From contig OY754331.1 in assembly GCA_963573305.1 (NCBI GenBank), positions 16,340,868 to 16,404,867 of the forward strand: 64,000 bases of DNA. Direction: 5' to 3'. Within the stretch, counting starts at the first letter, position 1. Each line of letters starts with the position of its first letter. The notes beneath the pieces are model-generated. The model did not search any database, had not been told where the DNA came from, and saw only the letters and a list, made by a program, of their open reading frames with translations. The position numbers and the translations under genes were made by a program. Source of the stretch: Pyrrhosoma nymphula (taxonomy: Eukaryota; Arthropoda; Insecta; Odonata; Coenagrionidae). This document shows positions 1-12,604 of the stretch, in pieces.

Positions 1-82
1 GTTTTTTCTCCTCCGTCTGCAGGTACGTGATTGCGACAGACGGGAGTCACTCTTCCCCATTCATTTTCCATAAAACAATTCT

Positions 83-793
83 TCAATCCATGATGGGAAA
101 ACCACCTTTGTTATTTCCACAAAACTTTATTATGCTGGCACGATGTGCGTTTCACCACACTGTGGCATACTTGTGTGCATTTAGCGGTAGGTTGCGTGGG
201 TGGGGATGGGGGAGGGGAGAGGATTTCCGTTGAGTTTAAAAATTAGTACCAAAGAGGCAATGGGTTTCTCGGAAGACTGTTAGGCGACTCCAATGGCTGG
301 GGGAGAGGAGAGGGGTGGAGTGTTTAGAGGGGGTTGTTAGGGGTGTAAGGGAGAGTTGGAGGGGGTGCGAAGAGGTGCATGGTGTAGGAGGATTTGGGGA
401 CCAAGCGCTTTAAAAACCGCCGTGATCACCCTCTTGAAGAGAATAGGTGGAATTATTTCTAACAGAACTATATAATACACACACATTTAAAGAAAAACAC
501 CGTCATTAAGGTGTCCGACTAAAACTTTACACAAACAAGTAAAAACTAATTCTTCTCCCTAGCCAACAAAAATATCTATAGTTTATGGCATAATGGTAAT
601 ATAAACTACTATTAACTAAATAACCCACACTCGTCACTTGCACACAATATGTACCTCCTGTCCATTAGGAGAATGATGACAGTATTTAAGATTGAAAAAC
701 ACAAGTATGCCAAAGTGTGGTGAAACGCGAGTCGTGCCAGCGTAATAAAGTTTTGTGGAAATAACAAAGGTGGTTTTTTCATCATGAATATCC
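83..793. repeat. Foldback element, ~88-bp inverted arms
   Basis: The stretch 83-172 reappears as its reverse complement at about 703-793, with only scattered mismatches; for example CCACCTTTGTTATTTCCAC and CTGGCACGA are both recovered. About 530 bp of unrelated AT-rich DNA with a G-rich left part separates the arms. Short ORFs inside the arms are by-products of the inverted repeat. This is consistent with a foldback or MITE-like element, or with two inverted copies of one dispersed repeat. Family and target duplication are not resolved. Confidence 0.75.
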
Positions 794-1119
794 ATAATTT
801 CCTCGAGGTCAGGCCTGAGATCATCAGTCAATTCTTCAATGTCTTTTTGTAGAAGCTAGTCCGCCATACATGAAAACAAAATGTGGATCTCAGGAGGACA
901 ATAAAATTTAAATATGAAAAAATCACCGGGAGATTCATTGCAAATTGTTCGATGACATTTTCTTGAGACACTGCTATTTTCTGTTCATTCTTCACGTATC
1001 AGAGCTAAGCCTCAGTCATTGCCACGGAAGACAACTTGGGAACAAGTTTGCGTCGATGTTGAAATTCTCTTGAGTTCACCTTCTCTCCTTCGCATGTCAC
1101 CAAAATCCCTTTTTGCCTC

Positions 1120-1454
1120 CAATATTACCATGAATATACATATGGATCCTGAACTTGACCCCAGTGGGTGTTGCCAAACATTCCGCATGCACCAAAAAAT
1201 TAGGGCCAAGCAGATTGTAGCGCCGCCACTCTAGAGAAGATGGTTCTAATAAGGATAGGCCGTGATTCAAATGGAGAATTGGAAATAAAGGTACCGGAAT
1301 TGGCCTCCCTATTAACACCGGCCATTTTTGACACACAGAAGCGGAGCCATGCCGACTGCAGCGCGACCTATCTTTTGCGGAAAGCTAGGCAACACCTTTG
1401 CCCGTACACTGGTGCCGAAGATTTAGATCCATAAGTATATTCATGAATATTACC
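1120..1454. repeat. Foldback/MITE-like element, ~75-bp arms
   Basis: The left arm (about 1120-1193) and right arm (about 1374-1454) are imperfect inverted copies. Both contain ATGAATATAC, TATGGATC, GGTGTTGCC and TTCCGCA in the same order when the right arm is reversed. The centre (1194-1373) is moderately GC-rich. The ORFs seen here on both strands follow the repeat and match no family I recognise. Confidence 0.65.
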
Positions 1455-1835
1455 TTCAATTTCCTTCTCTCTTCGCACTAAGTAAATTTTTACACTTCAT
1501 TACCAGTTTGATTTTCATTTGTAATGTAGAACATGACGTGATAAGACGAGACCTCAGCATTTTCCGACTCAAAAAGGTCTAATTTTCTCAAAGGTATTCA
1601 ATTTAAAGATAGCTCGATTAAAATAATATAATAGGAGACCGCTGAAACTCTTGGCTCTGGGAAGCCAAGTGTTTGAGAATTACACCTGATTTTCACGTTA
1701 ATTTTCATGAATCGGTGTGTGGATTATTTGAGCTCTATCTTTTCAATGATAAGGGAAATGATAGCTCAATCCTTAGCGGCCATTTTTAGCTGTGACTGCA
1801 AGCACCCGAAATATCCAATAACTTCATTTGATTAA

Positions 1836-1868
1836 AACTTACATGTGACGTGGTGTCACATGTAAGTT
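1836..1868. repeat. Perfect 14-bp palindrome, 5-nt loop
   Basis: AACTTACATGTGAC (1836-1849) is followed by the loop GTGGT and then the exact reverse complement (1855-1868). No T-run follows, and in this eukaryotic setting a bacterial-type terminator is not implied. It could be a remnant of a small MITE or a cruciform-prone site. Confidence 0.85.
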
Positions 1869-3671
1869 CCCTATTCCCTATTCCCTGTCATGTGTTCTTA
1901 TTGGCCGCTGTTCGGTTCGCGTACATGTTTAGAGAGAGAAAACAGGCTGGTCACCAAAAATAGAAAGAGGTATTGGTATCACTTTATATATTTGTCACCT
2001 TCACTTCGAATGATGGAGTCACAAATCCATCATTTGAGTTGTCATTGCCACTTTTACGTGAAATATGACCGCCTTACATTATTCTGTCGTACGTTAGAGA
2101 AATTCCAAACTCATATTGTTGAACATGCTGTTTTTGAACCTATAAGTACTTTCTTAATTTGCACGATTGAATATCAACTTGTTCCCTAAGCATTTGTTAG
2201 GGAACGAGTAAATTTTAGCCATAAACTTTTCTTCGATCTTATGAGCTTTCAGAATCAGCCATTAAACCCCATTTTATACATCTACATTCCATCTAAGCCG
2301 AGGTACAGAAAAGTTACCCGACACTATGCATTGGTTCAACATGCTTCTCTCAGCCTATTATTTTGTATATAAAAATAAATATTTACCTAAGCTAGAAAAT
2401 CAATATACTATAATTGTGCCTTGAGAATCTCAGGATATATTTTAAGCCTTAAAATAATAGGTAATGGAAACTCTGCCATGAAGGCACAAAGAATGCATCT
2501 CTATTGGAAATGTATTGTTCACATGAACTGCCACTTCCATGTAATGACGAGCGAATAACTATTGCCCCTGTTGAATTTGGAAGAGTGGAAGAGGCTGTTG
2601 AACATTCAAAGCGCGCTACTGACCCCACGAACTGATGAAAATCCTGAAAATGCCAATTCGACCTGATGACGACCCCCTGGATGGATAGGATAGTTACCGT
2701 GAAACGCAGATCTAGATGACTGGATTCGAAAAATATATAACACAATCGTTCGACACTGCAGAATCCTTCCCTTTACCGATATTTCCATTTTATGAATACC
2801 TGGGTTGCCTTGGATGATGACAATAAACCATTATACAACACATGCGGTTAATTAGAGAAAATATCCTTGAACATTATCAACTACGAAGTGGTAATTACGT
2901 AATCAAACAGCGACACAAGGGTATTTTAGTTTTTAATTTTGTGCCCCACCAAAACTTTTGAATGGTATAATGAGGCAATTTGCATAGTCTTACATTTACA
3001 ATTACTGAGCGAGGTAGTGTTAAAATATTACTCCAAAACCTGTGCCTTCATGCATAATGTTTGCAAATATTCCATCCTTTAGCGGTGACTTCAAGGATGA
3101 TCTTACTCGCTGAGGCTAAGTTCATAACATTCATATGCTCAGCCTAAATAAGACATTACTTGTACACATATTTCTCTGCTTTTCCTAAATGGTAGTCTAT
3201 CTTTCAGTCCCTTTAGTGCTGTATAATATAAGTTATTTAGTTATCAATGCCTTTAGCATAAATAAGCTCGAGTTTTTTTCGGAAAATTTGGCATTTTTTT
3301 AGCTACTTGCTTACCCCGTAAATGAATTTCATTCGCATAGTTAGTAATTGCTGTGGTCAGATAATTGTGTGGTGTAATTGATGATTAAGCTCTCTGGTGC
3401 AAAAAGAGATGAAACTTTCATTGGCAGTAGAGCCATGAATATACCAAAGCAGAACTGTTACCCACTTCGATATATTTTCCGTGAACTTATTAGCATCGTC
3501 AACAATACATCAGTACTAATTAGAAAATTTCAACTAACCCGAAGAATAGAATGATTCGTGATTTTGTACACTTGCATTTCATGGAAATTTAATGACGATA
3601 AAGCTATTTATGAAGTTAACTATGTATTAGCTCTAAATTTGTCACACAATTATTTTTATGTATTCATTTTA
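1869..3671. other. AT-rich non-coding stretch
   Basis: No recognisable gene. A pair of overlapping minus-strand ORFs near 2449-2788 has no recognisable domain. The rest is AT-rich DNA with frequent stops in all frames. Confidence 0.6.
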
Positions 3672-4300
3672 GCTTCAAGCAATTAAAAATTACCTGGGAT
3701 ACGTATCCAGTAATTATTTAAAAAAACTCTTTCTTTACATGGTTATACCTAATACTCGTTTTTTGAACCTAAAGCATTATTTGCCTCATGAGTTGAAAAG
3801 ATTAATGCATCAAGGCTTAGCTGAGGCCGTAATACGTTATGGTTTGACGATTTGGGCTAGCACAAACTCCACCTTGCTGAATAAGGTTATTACATTACAA
3901 AATAAAATGGTTGCGCATTTGATGGTCAAGGAAAACAATGTGAGAGAAGTATATAAGAATCAAAGTTTGTTACCATTAAAAGAATTGTTTAAATATATGT
4001 TAATTTGTAACAACATCTTTGAGAGAAAATTAATAAAGCAACGTGTGATTAATACTGACATGCAACTGTGTCGAATAAATAGGTTGTCTGTACCTTAGTA
4101 TTTTAACCTCCATGACAAGAGGTCTTTGGCACATGCAGTCCCTGGGTTGTTAAACAAATTACCTATGTCAATGCATGATATTAATACTATATCTGTCTTT
4201 AAAAAATCACAAAAAGAGTGGCTCCTAGGCTAACATTGTTAAGCTCTTAATTGTCCAAAACGCTATACAGCAAAAAAAAATATTTTTTTAACTAAAGGCA

Positions 4301-4330
4301 CCTGCTGACAAGCCGCTTTGGCTTAGCAGG
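4301..4330 (+). ncRNA. LINE 3' UTR hairpin 1 (GAC bulge)
   Basis: Outer stem CCTGCT (4301-4306) pairs with AGCAGG (4325-4330). GAC is bulged on the 5' side. Inner stem AAGCC (4310-4314) pairs with GGCTT (4320-4324) around loop GCTTT. In LINEs such 3' UTR hairpins commonly serve as RT recognition sites; that role here is inferred. Confidence 0.6.
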
Positions 4331-4430
4331 ACCTCAACTGCACTATTAATTTTTTCCTCCAACTTTTTTTTTCATTATTGATAGAAAATAATTTTCCTTG
4401 TGATTGCACCAAAACATAGCTAACTTGGAA

Positions 4431-4457
4431 CCTGCTGATAAGCATCAGCTTAGCAGG
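4431..4457 (+). ncRNA. LINE 3' UTR hairpin 2 (GAT bulge)
   Basis: Same architecture as the hairpin at 4301: outer stem CCTGCT/AGCAGG, bulge GAT, inner stem AAGC/GCTT, loop ATCA. The tandem arrangement suggests duplication of a functional element within the LINE 3' UTR. Confidence 0.6.
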
Positions 4458-4610
4458 ACTATGCTGGATTAAATCATTCATAATGACCAGAAAAAAAGAA
4501 AGTATACTTGTAACTGTGTAAGTTGTAATATTTTTTGTAACCCATCCAAAGGGAAATTACTGCAAGTAAGCTATATGTAAAATAAATTTATTATTATAAA
4601 AAAATTAAAA

Positions 4611-7600
4611 GTACCTGGCGTCAGTACAAGACTTTTAAATCTCTCATGAACATATTTACGTCGTTATGTATACTTAGACGTCACTCAGAACTGCCAGTTA
4701 ATTAACTTCACTGTGCATGCAGGAAGTTCTAGGGAGCACCGTAATTCCCCTCGGTTTTGAGTGCATAATATTTCCCACACGTTGTGATCACACTTTCCCA
4801 TGCTCGCTCAATAAAGCTTGAATATTAATTCAGAAGGCTCCTTTGGATGAATATTAACCGTTCAGCTGGCTTCAAGGCAAACAGAAGTGGCATATGATTG
4901 GTGTGCATTTCATCTCAGAGAACGCATTACACTTAAATCATACCTAATATCCATTTGGACCATGACCAACTCTGGCAGCGACATCACCCTGTGAAATCAA
5001 CCAGCTCCCTATGCTCCCGTTGGCATATACTCTTTTGATTTTGCTGGCACAGAAATTATAAGTTTTCAAAAAATATGTAAATAAAAGACTCATCAAAGAA
5101 ATTATTTTTATATATGTAGGGACCCAAACACATTTAATAAAAGATCAGACATTTTACATTTAAATTGTATGAACTCAAACACTCTTCAGTAGTCAATTTA
5201 AGTAATTAAATTATACAAATTGAGAAATATTGCTGTTTTGTTGCCATATTCTCATTCCGTTTTTAGATTTTTTTTAACAATTCACATCTGGTTTTGGTTC
5301 AAATATCATATCATCTTGTGAGTTATTTCAATGTGTACCTATGTTTTGTTTTTTTACATTTGGTAACAGTGAAATTGTTGTAATGTTACAATTGATGTTT
5401 TAAGCTCTAAAGTTGTCATGGGTAAGTGTTTTTTAGGTTATTTATTAACAGTTATATGTTATTGTGCTCAGTTTTTGGTGTATGCATCAAATTTTGCAGC
5501 TTCACGTTCAAGAAAACGCACGACGATGAACAAATTGATTGAAAGTGGAATATAAAGTAAAAGTGTTTTCATATGATAGGTACCAATTATATGTTTATAA
5601 TTGATTGTCGAATATGTCGTATATGTAGGCTAATTTAAATTTTATTCTTGGTCCCGCTTCTCATGGCTACAAGGCTAAAAGTTATAAGACTATTCACTTG
5701 TAACTTTTGAAATTCAGTTTCTCAAACGCACAAGTCTACTATTTCTAAGTCCACAAGTCACAAATCCATCTCACATTTTACAAGGGTTTATTTACTAGTG
5801 TTCCCATGGTTACGACACATTCTGTTCCTGAAAACTGACTAGTAAGTTGCAAGTGTTTGTAACTTGTAAGGAATTTTCTGCTTGTCTTCCGAGGTAATAA
5901 TAACTGGGAAAACAAATGAAAAGTGACTTGCGGTGTAAACGCTTCACTACGATAGGCGAGAGGTGGGCGAGAGAAAAATGGACATTGTGGAGTGTATGAA
6001 TTTTGCATTCAAAAGGGAGCACCAAGGGCGAAGAGGAAACGAATTTACCGGGAGAAATTAAATGCAGAATTCTACTCCGACTACGAATACATTGAGTAAT
6101 TCATATGACTAATATGACACTCAGACACAACTACTACTAAAATAACAAATTGCTATGAAATACCTATTCAACCTTGAAGGTACTCAGGCAATATAACGCT
6201 ATTATGTCGCACAATATTTTCTATGAAAGAAAAACACAGCGCAATATGATATCTTGACGAGAAATAATTATAAATAACATTCATTCCGAGTTTATGTTTC
6301 ACTTTATGCGATTGAATAAACGACTTTTTCTTATGATTTTCAAGTTTTTTCGATGGTCCTGGCTTGGGATATTTTAAAGTAAACTGTGAACTAAAAATAC
6401 GGCTTATCTTGTATTCACACATTTATAGACACCAGACAACGTGTTTCTGACTCTTAGATATAGAAGTTGGCAAGAGAAACTCTGGAAATACATAGCAAGC
6501 TTCAACAAATATCTAAATATGAACTAGATGACGTCCGCCATTTTCATTTGTAAACTCTTTGTTTGCTTGAGGAGAATCCACAAATCCTCCGTTCTCGTTT
6601 GAGAAACACTTTGAAGTTATATTTATACGAATCCTACTTGTAACTTGTATCTTCTGGACTTTTACCTTTGAGAAACAGGCCCCTGGTGCTTCATGCAGTT
6701 TTACATTATATGTATTTGTAAGCCTGATGTATGTATGTATGAATTGAAATATTGGCAACCCTCGGAAAAACAAAACTACAGCTACAGTAATTTTAAATGT
6801 GGTCGATAAACTGATAGGATATTCTTCTTTTCGCTGACCGCAATACTACTGAGGTGAGATTAGTGAAGGTTGTAAAAAATGAGGTGATCAATTAGAGACG
6901 AATAGAGTGTTTGACCTATATTGACCAAGTTTCCCGATGTCACTCGTAATAACCTCAAAGGCCAATTAGATCCATTACATCACATGTGAAATCGTTTATA
7001 TTCTAAGGCGTATAGTTCCGTAAACACTTCTAGTTCAGAGAGACTTAAGCCAAAATGATTTGGGGACTACAATAAGATAAAGCAAACTCAAAATCGTCGA
7101 CAAGTGTTTAATTCACGAGTATGAAGTAATAATGTAGACAAAATCAATTTAAAGAACACGTGCAAAGCTCTTTATCGATTTCATCATTTAAAGCAACGAG
7201 TTCGTTTCAATTTTTCCTTCGTAGACTGTAATTTTATACAACCTTATAAGATGATGATATCTTAATTGATGATCTGGGCAGGAATAATTTGCAGGAATCA
7301 CCTAAACCCATAAAGAATCGAGGTATCCGTGACTGAAATGGGCGAAATGAGACAAATCAGTCGAGGATGGTCGTAGATTTCCAAATTTGTTAAATAAAAC
7401 ACGATATAATGTACATTAAATTTTAGAGTAAGCATCAGAGAAGCTTAACAAAATAGCAGTATTGTAATTATGTAACGTGTTACGAAAGGACTACTCTACG
7501 ATAAGGATGGCTTTTTGGTTCATTTTGAGCGTTCAACTGATGTTTCATTTCTGAACTGCTTTGAGTTGAGTCACGGCATTTAACGCATCAAAATGGGCAA

Positions 7601-7914
7601 CAAATATGTACACAATATCTACACAAGAAATACGCCGAAACGATGGATGGATGTTAGCATATCAATGCTTAAATTGATGCTGGATTACTCATCGTGTGCT
7701 GCTGAAATTTCCATGTCCTTTACAATTAATTTACATTTGATATCCAATTATTTCAAGAGCACTTCTTCAATCTTTATTTCTCACGTCTTTGTTTTTTTCC
7801 ATAAAATTTCGTCTCCCATTAAAACTTGCATTCAACAAAAACTGTCAACAACCGTCTTAAATGACTACATCATTTTTTCATTCAAGTATTCTACCAGCTG
7901 ATTGGTAGGTTCCT
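4611..7914. other. AT-rich stretch; candidate degenerate foldback at ~5700-6690
   Basis: No gene seen. Near 5710 the motif AGTTTCTCAAACGCACAAGTC, and near 6690 on the other strand GTTTCTCAAAGG followed by AAAAGTCC, could be the degenerate ends of one repeat. CAAGTTACAAGT-like words recur between them. The remainder is low-complexity AT-rich DNA. Confidence 0.4.
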
Positions 7915-9660
7915 GGACAGTCCCCATTCTGCATCCCAACCTCATAGACATTGTCTCGCTTTCCCTCCTAAGGATGGCCCGCCATTAGATCCCTCTTCAA
8001 TTCTTCATGTCTTCTACCTCCTCTTATTTCGTCCAGAATTCCTATCCTCTTCCTTCCTCTTCCTCTCCTCGTAAACCCTTCTCGTAAACTCCTTCCTCTT
8101 CCTCTTCTCGTAAACCCTTGGCAGACCGAAAAACCAATGCTTGATCATCCGCTAATCTCACTGATTTTATCAGCTCCCCTCCTACCTTTATGAGTACACG
8201 TTAAAAAGCAACGGCGGTAGTGGGCACCCCTTCCGCACTCCCCGTCCTATCATGGCCCATCCCAATTCTCCATCGGCTACCCCAACCCTATCTGGTTCAT
8301 ATATACATTCCGAATAAGACGTCAGTCCCTCCAATTGATCCGTAGTTTCTTCAGCACTTCCATTAATTTCGTCCAGTCAACCCTATCAAACGATTTCTCG
8401 TAATTTACAAATAAAAAAAAATCATCCTGTCCATAATCTAGGTTTTTTTCTACTAGCGTCCTCATCACCACTATAGTGTCTTGCGTTCCCGTCCCTCTCC
8501 TAAACCCGAACTGGTCGTCACCCAGGTATTCATTTGCCTTCTTCTTTAGTCTTCTGCTTATAATTCTCAGAACTACTTTGGCCACGTGAAATATAAAACT
8601 TATTTTCCTTTAATTTTCACACTTTTTGCCATACTCCTCTTCAGTATCGGAGTTATTATTGTCTTCATGAATTCCTCCAGCGAAAATTCATCAACAAGTT
8701 TTCCTCTTCCATTCTTACCCATACTCTATAAAAACTCTTCAGGCATGTTGTCTTTTCCTACCACCGTATTCCTTTTCATGTCTCGTGGTGCTCTTTCGAT
8801 TTCGCTATCAAGGATACCTGGCCTGATGTTGTCTTCCCTTTCTATATTAAGCGTCTGGTCCTTATTTCCTTATCACAAAGCTCTTCCACATATTCCTCCC
8901 ACCTCTCCCAAATATATTTTGGTTCCATGATCATTTTTCCTGTCTTGTATGTTATCGTTTCAATTCCCCTTCACTTACTACCGTACATCAGTTCTTTTAC
9001 TTTCCTATATAATATATCTGCTCTTTCCTCTTTTTGGCATTTCTCTAATGAGTCGATCTGTTCTCTCCACCATGCCTCTCTTGCTTTCTTTCTTTCTATT
9101 CTAAGGTTGTGGTTTAATTCTTGGTATTTCCTCTTGCCTTGCTCTGAGTTTACGCTCTTCCATTTCCTTATATCCTACCTTTCCCTTATATCTCCAGCTG
9201 CATATCCTTCGTGATCCGCGGCTATTTACATTTTAGCAGCGCTTACTACTCCTATCGTTGCTTTTGCCGCTTCTATAATTGCCTATTCAAACTTCAAAAA
9301 TTCAAACTTCCTCGTTCATCTTCCAATGATCCCACACCATGATCCGTACCCATAATTATATCAACCTGCTCTCGATACTTCTTCTTCACAGCCCCAGTTA
9401 CTGCCTTTGTACTCCACTTTCATACCCTCCTACCCTTTCTTATCTTTTCGAGTTATACATGACTAATATTTTGTAATCTGAGTCTGCATCCCTGGATAGG
9501 TATGCGAGTTTTTGACACTATTCCTGTATCTGTGACAAACCATAATATAATCTATATGGAACCTGTCCGTGTCTTCCGGCTTTTTCCAAGTGTACGTACG
9601 TCGAGGATGATGCCTGAACAATGCATTTGTGATCACTAAATTCACGGAAGAACTCCGGAA
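7915..9660 (-). pseudogene. Decayed LINE with endonuclease and reverse transcriptase
   Basis: Read on the minus strand, this is the pol of a non-LTR retrotransposon with stops and gaps. First comes the end of an EEP-type endonuclease (LVITNALFRHHPRRTYTWKK and HIDYIMV, 9460-9660). A basic linker with ERKKAREAWWREQID follows near 9060-9160. Then comes RT (8150-8585) with DQFGFRRGTGTQDTI, FVNYEKSFDRVDW and, further on, the catalytic-type VRLADDQALV (ADD). The palm is followed almost directly by a C-terminal RKRIGILDEIRGG stretch near 8000, so an internal deletion removed the thumb. The 5' end is missing. The same C-terminal family appears at 15845-16190 and 41098-41660. The RT is not active in this form. 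Confidence 0.85.
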
Positions 9661-9984
9661 AAGACATTTCATATACCTTTACGACAATACGATTTTAATA
9701 GAAACAGGAGATGAACATGAGAGAAAAAACAGACAACTCGATTCCTTAATGCTACTTCTAGGGAAGTCACTTAATCATCATCAAGGCAGCTCAGGGCTTC
9801 ATAATAAATAGATACATATTGAAATTGATGCGCACCTCGTTTTTTGTTTTGAACATATAGTCTTTTATCTGTAAAATTTAATCGTGGGATCTTGGGCCAA
9901 GGCAGGGTGGTTTATTTTCTTCTTTTTAGTTTAAATACAAACTTGGTTTTTTAGATTATTTTTTTAATCTATTGTTTTATGCAT
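9661..9984. other. Non-coding spacer
   Basis: AT-rich DNA between two retroelement remnants. A 60-residue plus-strand ORF at 9629-9811 overlaps the LINE and has no recognisable domain. Confidence 0.5.
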
Positions 9985-10800
9985 TCTTTATTGTCTTAAA
10001 TTTTCCCACAGCTCTTTTCTGAAAACATGTTTACTCCTTTGCATGCCTTGTGTTATCTCCTCTATCTGCTTCTTCAAGTATTCAGCTCTCCTAGCTTGTT
10101 CTTCGGATCGTGTCCTCTGTTCTTCCATGCGCTTCTTCCTTTCTTTATCTATCCTAGCTTGCTCTTCAGCTCGTTTCTTCTGTTCTTCCATATGTTTCTT
10201 CAATTCTTCGTCTCTTTTAGCCTGTTCTTCAGCTCGTGTCTTCTAATCTTAGATATGTCTCCCCAATTTTTAATCCCTTTCTTCTCTTTTCAATTGAAGG
10301 AGTTCTATTATTCTCATGGTTGTGGTATGACAGTGTACAAATTTCTTGTGCCGTAAATTCTTCAATATTTTGTTTTCCTTTGAATTAGAAATAACTACTT
10401 GTTCTCCTTCCGATGCCTTTTTCTTGTTCTTGTGATTTATGAAGTTAAGGGTGCGTGATTCGTACAAGACTTTTATCTCTTAGCTATGAATACTACCTTG
10501 TTTGTGTCTCTATCAATAGTGACCACCTTTCGCTCGTAAACTCTGGCTGTCCTCCCTCGTTTATCCAGCTGACTCAGAAAAATTAAGTTAGATCTTAAAG
10601 TGAGCGCTTAGAGGACATCACTCAAACGAATGTCCAAGCCTCCACTCTCGTCTGTCGTTCTTAGAGGAGTACACTTAATCTCCCCTTTATCCCTGCTTTT
10701 CCTCCGCTAGCAACATCCTTGGTGCTAGTTGCATTTCTCAGTTCCTGAAATATCTATTCTTCAGATGAAATGGTATGTGTAGCCCCACAATTCACCATTC
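9985..10800 (-). pseudogene. Retroelement remnant: charged coiled coil and protease-like patch
   Basis: The minus-strand frame at 9988-10240 encodes a Lys/Glu/Arg/Gln-rich repeated coiled coil built on a (K/R)xxEEQxxR pattern (units such as RAEEQARIDKERKKRMEEQ). Higher coordinates, which are upstream on this strand, give a lysine-rich stretch (10270-10467). Near 10730-10795 there is a patch reading VNCGATHTISSEE, which resembles the DTGATH active-site neighbourhood of retroviral-type aspartic proteases, although the usual D of D(T/S)G is not present. Stops interrupt all parts. I read it as a gag/protease-like fragment of an LTR-type element. A decayed host coiled-coil gene is the alternative. 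Confidence 0.4.
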
Positions 10801-11057
10801 CCCTCTTTCTCATTTTCATACCAAAACTTGCACATAACGCCTGAAAATCTCTCACCTGCACGTCTGACTTTGTTTCCATCTCTGAAATTTCCTGTCCCTC
10901 CTCTCTTCCGGTTTATTTCTCTTCTTCCTCATTTGTCCTCTACGAACATTGTCCTCTTTGATTTCGTACCAACTCTACCGACATTTTTTTCAATATTTTG
11001 TAGGATTTCATTATTTCACACCACCCCATTGCCCGAAGATGCGTTAACTCATGCGTT

Positions 11058-12113
11058 AAAATCTTGTCATTGATGACGTTCTGCTTAATCTCGTGGCCGA
11101 TTTGCATATTCGAACCAATTTATGGTTTCATAATTATAGTTTGGTGTAAAGGCGTCAAAGTCACCAATTCACAACATTTAATGCCAGTTTCTCTCGTTTT
11201 CGGAGATTACATTCCGGGCCTTTCTCTCGTATTACTCAAGTGTAGATTCAATTTTTCTTTGCCGCTCGCGTCGCAACCTTCATTTTTTTAACAAAGCCCA
11301 CCGATAATGCGCACCATGTTGCCATTGACGACGTTCTGCGTAATTTCGTGGCCGATTTGCTTATTTGAACCAATTTATGGTTCTATAATTATAGTTTGGT
11401 GTAAAGGCGTCCAAGTCACCGGTTTATAACGTTGAATGTAGTTTGGACGAGATATTTCCCTAGTCATAATGGAGACTCTATTCGAATTTTATTTTTTTAA
11501 TTTCAGCGTCCATGAGAAGCATGAAGTAAATATTGTAAAATTATTGGCACCAAAACATTTATATGCGACAAAAATTCTATGTAATTAAATAAATACATCT
11601 ACTTAGAAGTCTCTAACTTGGCTCATTTTTCACGCTGTCAAAACCTCGGAAAACAGCAGGTTTTTTTATTCTGTAAAAGTTACTGCGGTGAGTGATTGAT
11701 TATTTTTTATAAATAGTTGAGAAAACATTCGAACTACACACCGTTCGTTTTTTGACGAAATCTAGATGCTATAAATTCCTAGTTTTTTCAATATTCTCCC
11801 TCTGGAGCGCACAGCCGTAATCTATCCCATGCAAAACAACTTGTATTTATTTTCAGGCAAATTACTCGAAAAGTAGTTCTGTAAGAGGTTAATATTTTTA
11901 TATCATTGGAAAGATCTTTAAAATGAGGACAAAGTCATCACATTCTAGGTGAAGTTATATTTCGCTCAAACTATCTTGAGGTCAGTTTCTCTCATCACAT
12001 AATTGACATTCCGGGCCTTTCTCTCGTATTACTCACGTGTAGATTTATTTTTCTCTTCACCGCTTGCGTCGCAACCTTCATTTCTTTTTAACAACTCCCA
12101 CCGATAATGCCCA
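11058..12113 (+). repeat. Interleaved direct repeats A-B-A'-B'
   Basis: Block A (about 11058-11163) recurs as A' (about 11325-11420); both contain GACGTTCTGC, CGTGGCCGATTTGC and ATAGTTTGGTGTAAAGGCGTC. Block B (about 11205-11312) recurs as B' (about 12003-12113); both contain ATTCCGGGCCTTTCTCTCG and GCGTCGCAACCTTCATTTC/TTT. A and A' are about 265 bp apart and B and B' about 800 bp apart, so the second unit appears to be interrupted by roughly 530 bp. No coding capacity is recognised. Confidence 0.75.
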
Positions 12114-12116
12114 GTC

Positions 12117-12604
12117 TTGTCTTTCTCACGCACTCAAGAAACAAGGGGTGACTTCAGATGGGAGGGGGAAGGAGGGAGCGAGGTGAGAAAGGTAAGGTGG
12201 GAAGAGAGGATGAAGGAAAGGAGGAGGAAAGCGGGGATGCGGTCGCCCTCCTGCCCCCCACCCTCCAACACCACCAATGAGACGCCTGTTGCTGCGGTGG
12301 GCGTGGAGGGTGGCAGCAGGGGGTGGTGGGAGGTGGGCTGAGCGGGGGGGGGAAGATGGGGAGAGCACAGAGACCAGGGGGAGGGGGATTGGGGTTGCAT
12401 TTGCAGAACGGGACAAGAGAGTTGTAAAAGCCATTTCGCTGCCACCCCTCCCACACTTTATCACCGCCTTTTCTCCCCCCCTTTCCCTTCCCCTTCATTT
12501 TTGACGCCTATTCGTCTCTTCCACTCTCCTTCTCCCTCCGTCTCCCGGGAAACTTTCTCAGAGTGCCTCCCGGCCCGAAAATTGGTATGGGGGAGGGTGG
12601 AGCG
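12117..12604. repeat. Strand-asymmetric purine/pyrimidine tract
   Basis: 12150-12400 is strongly purine-rich on the plus strand with many GG/GGG runs and one GGGGGGGG run. 12430-12560 switches to C/T-rich. Long ORFs in several frames on both strands (Pro/Ser/Arg-rich) are composition artefacts. The tract could form G-quadruplex or triplex DNA. Confidence 0.6.

Larger units (their letters stand above)
3672..4610 (+). mobile_element. 5'-truncated LINE: RT C-terminus, 3' UTR and A-rich tail
   Basis: The frame open from about 3672 to 4098 encodes the region after the RT palm of a non-LTR retrotransposon: a GLAEAVIRYGLTIWAS-type motif, a coiled NKVITLQNKM segment, and LLPLKELFKYML. After a stop near 4098 the same ORF tail continues (LLNKLPMSMHDINTISVFKK) to a final stop near 4231. 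The 3' UTR carries two bulged hairpins and ends in AAATAAATTTATTATTAT followed by an A-rich tail. The 5' part is missing, as is usual for reverse-transcribed copies. The clade is probably CR1/L2- or Jockey-like and is not settled. Confidence 0.8.

Noticed and set aside
1836..1868. Intrinsic terminator
   Set aside because: Perfect hairpin but no T-run and a eukaryotic context.
2449..2788. Two overlapping minus-strand ORFs
   Set aside because: No recognisable domain; both frames equally open.
12126..12504. Pro/Ser-rich ORFs in four frames
   Set aside because: Open in many frames because of purine/pyrimidine asymmetry; no domain.
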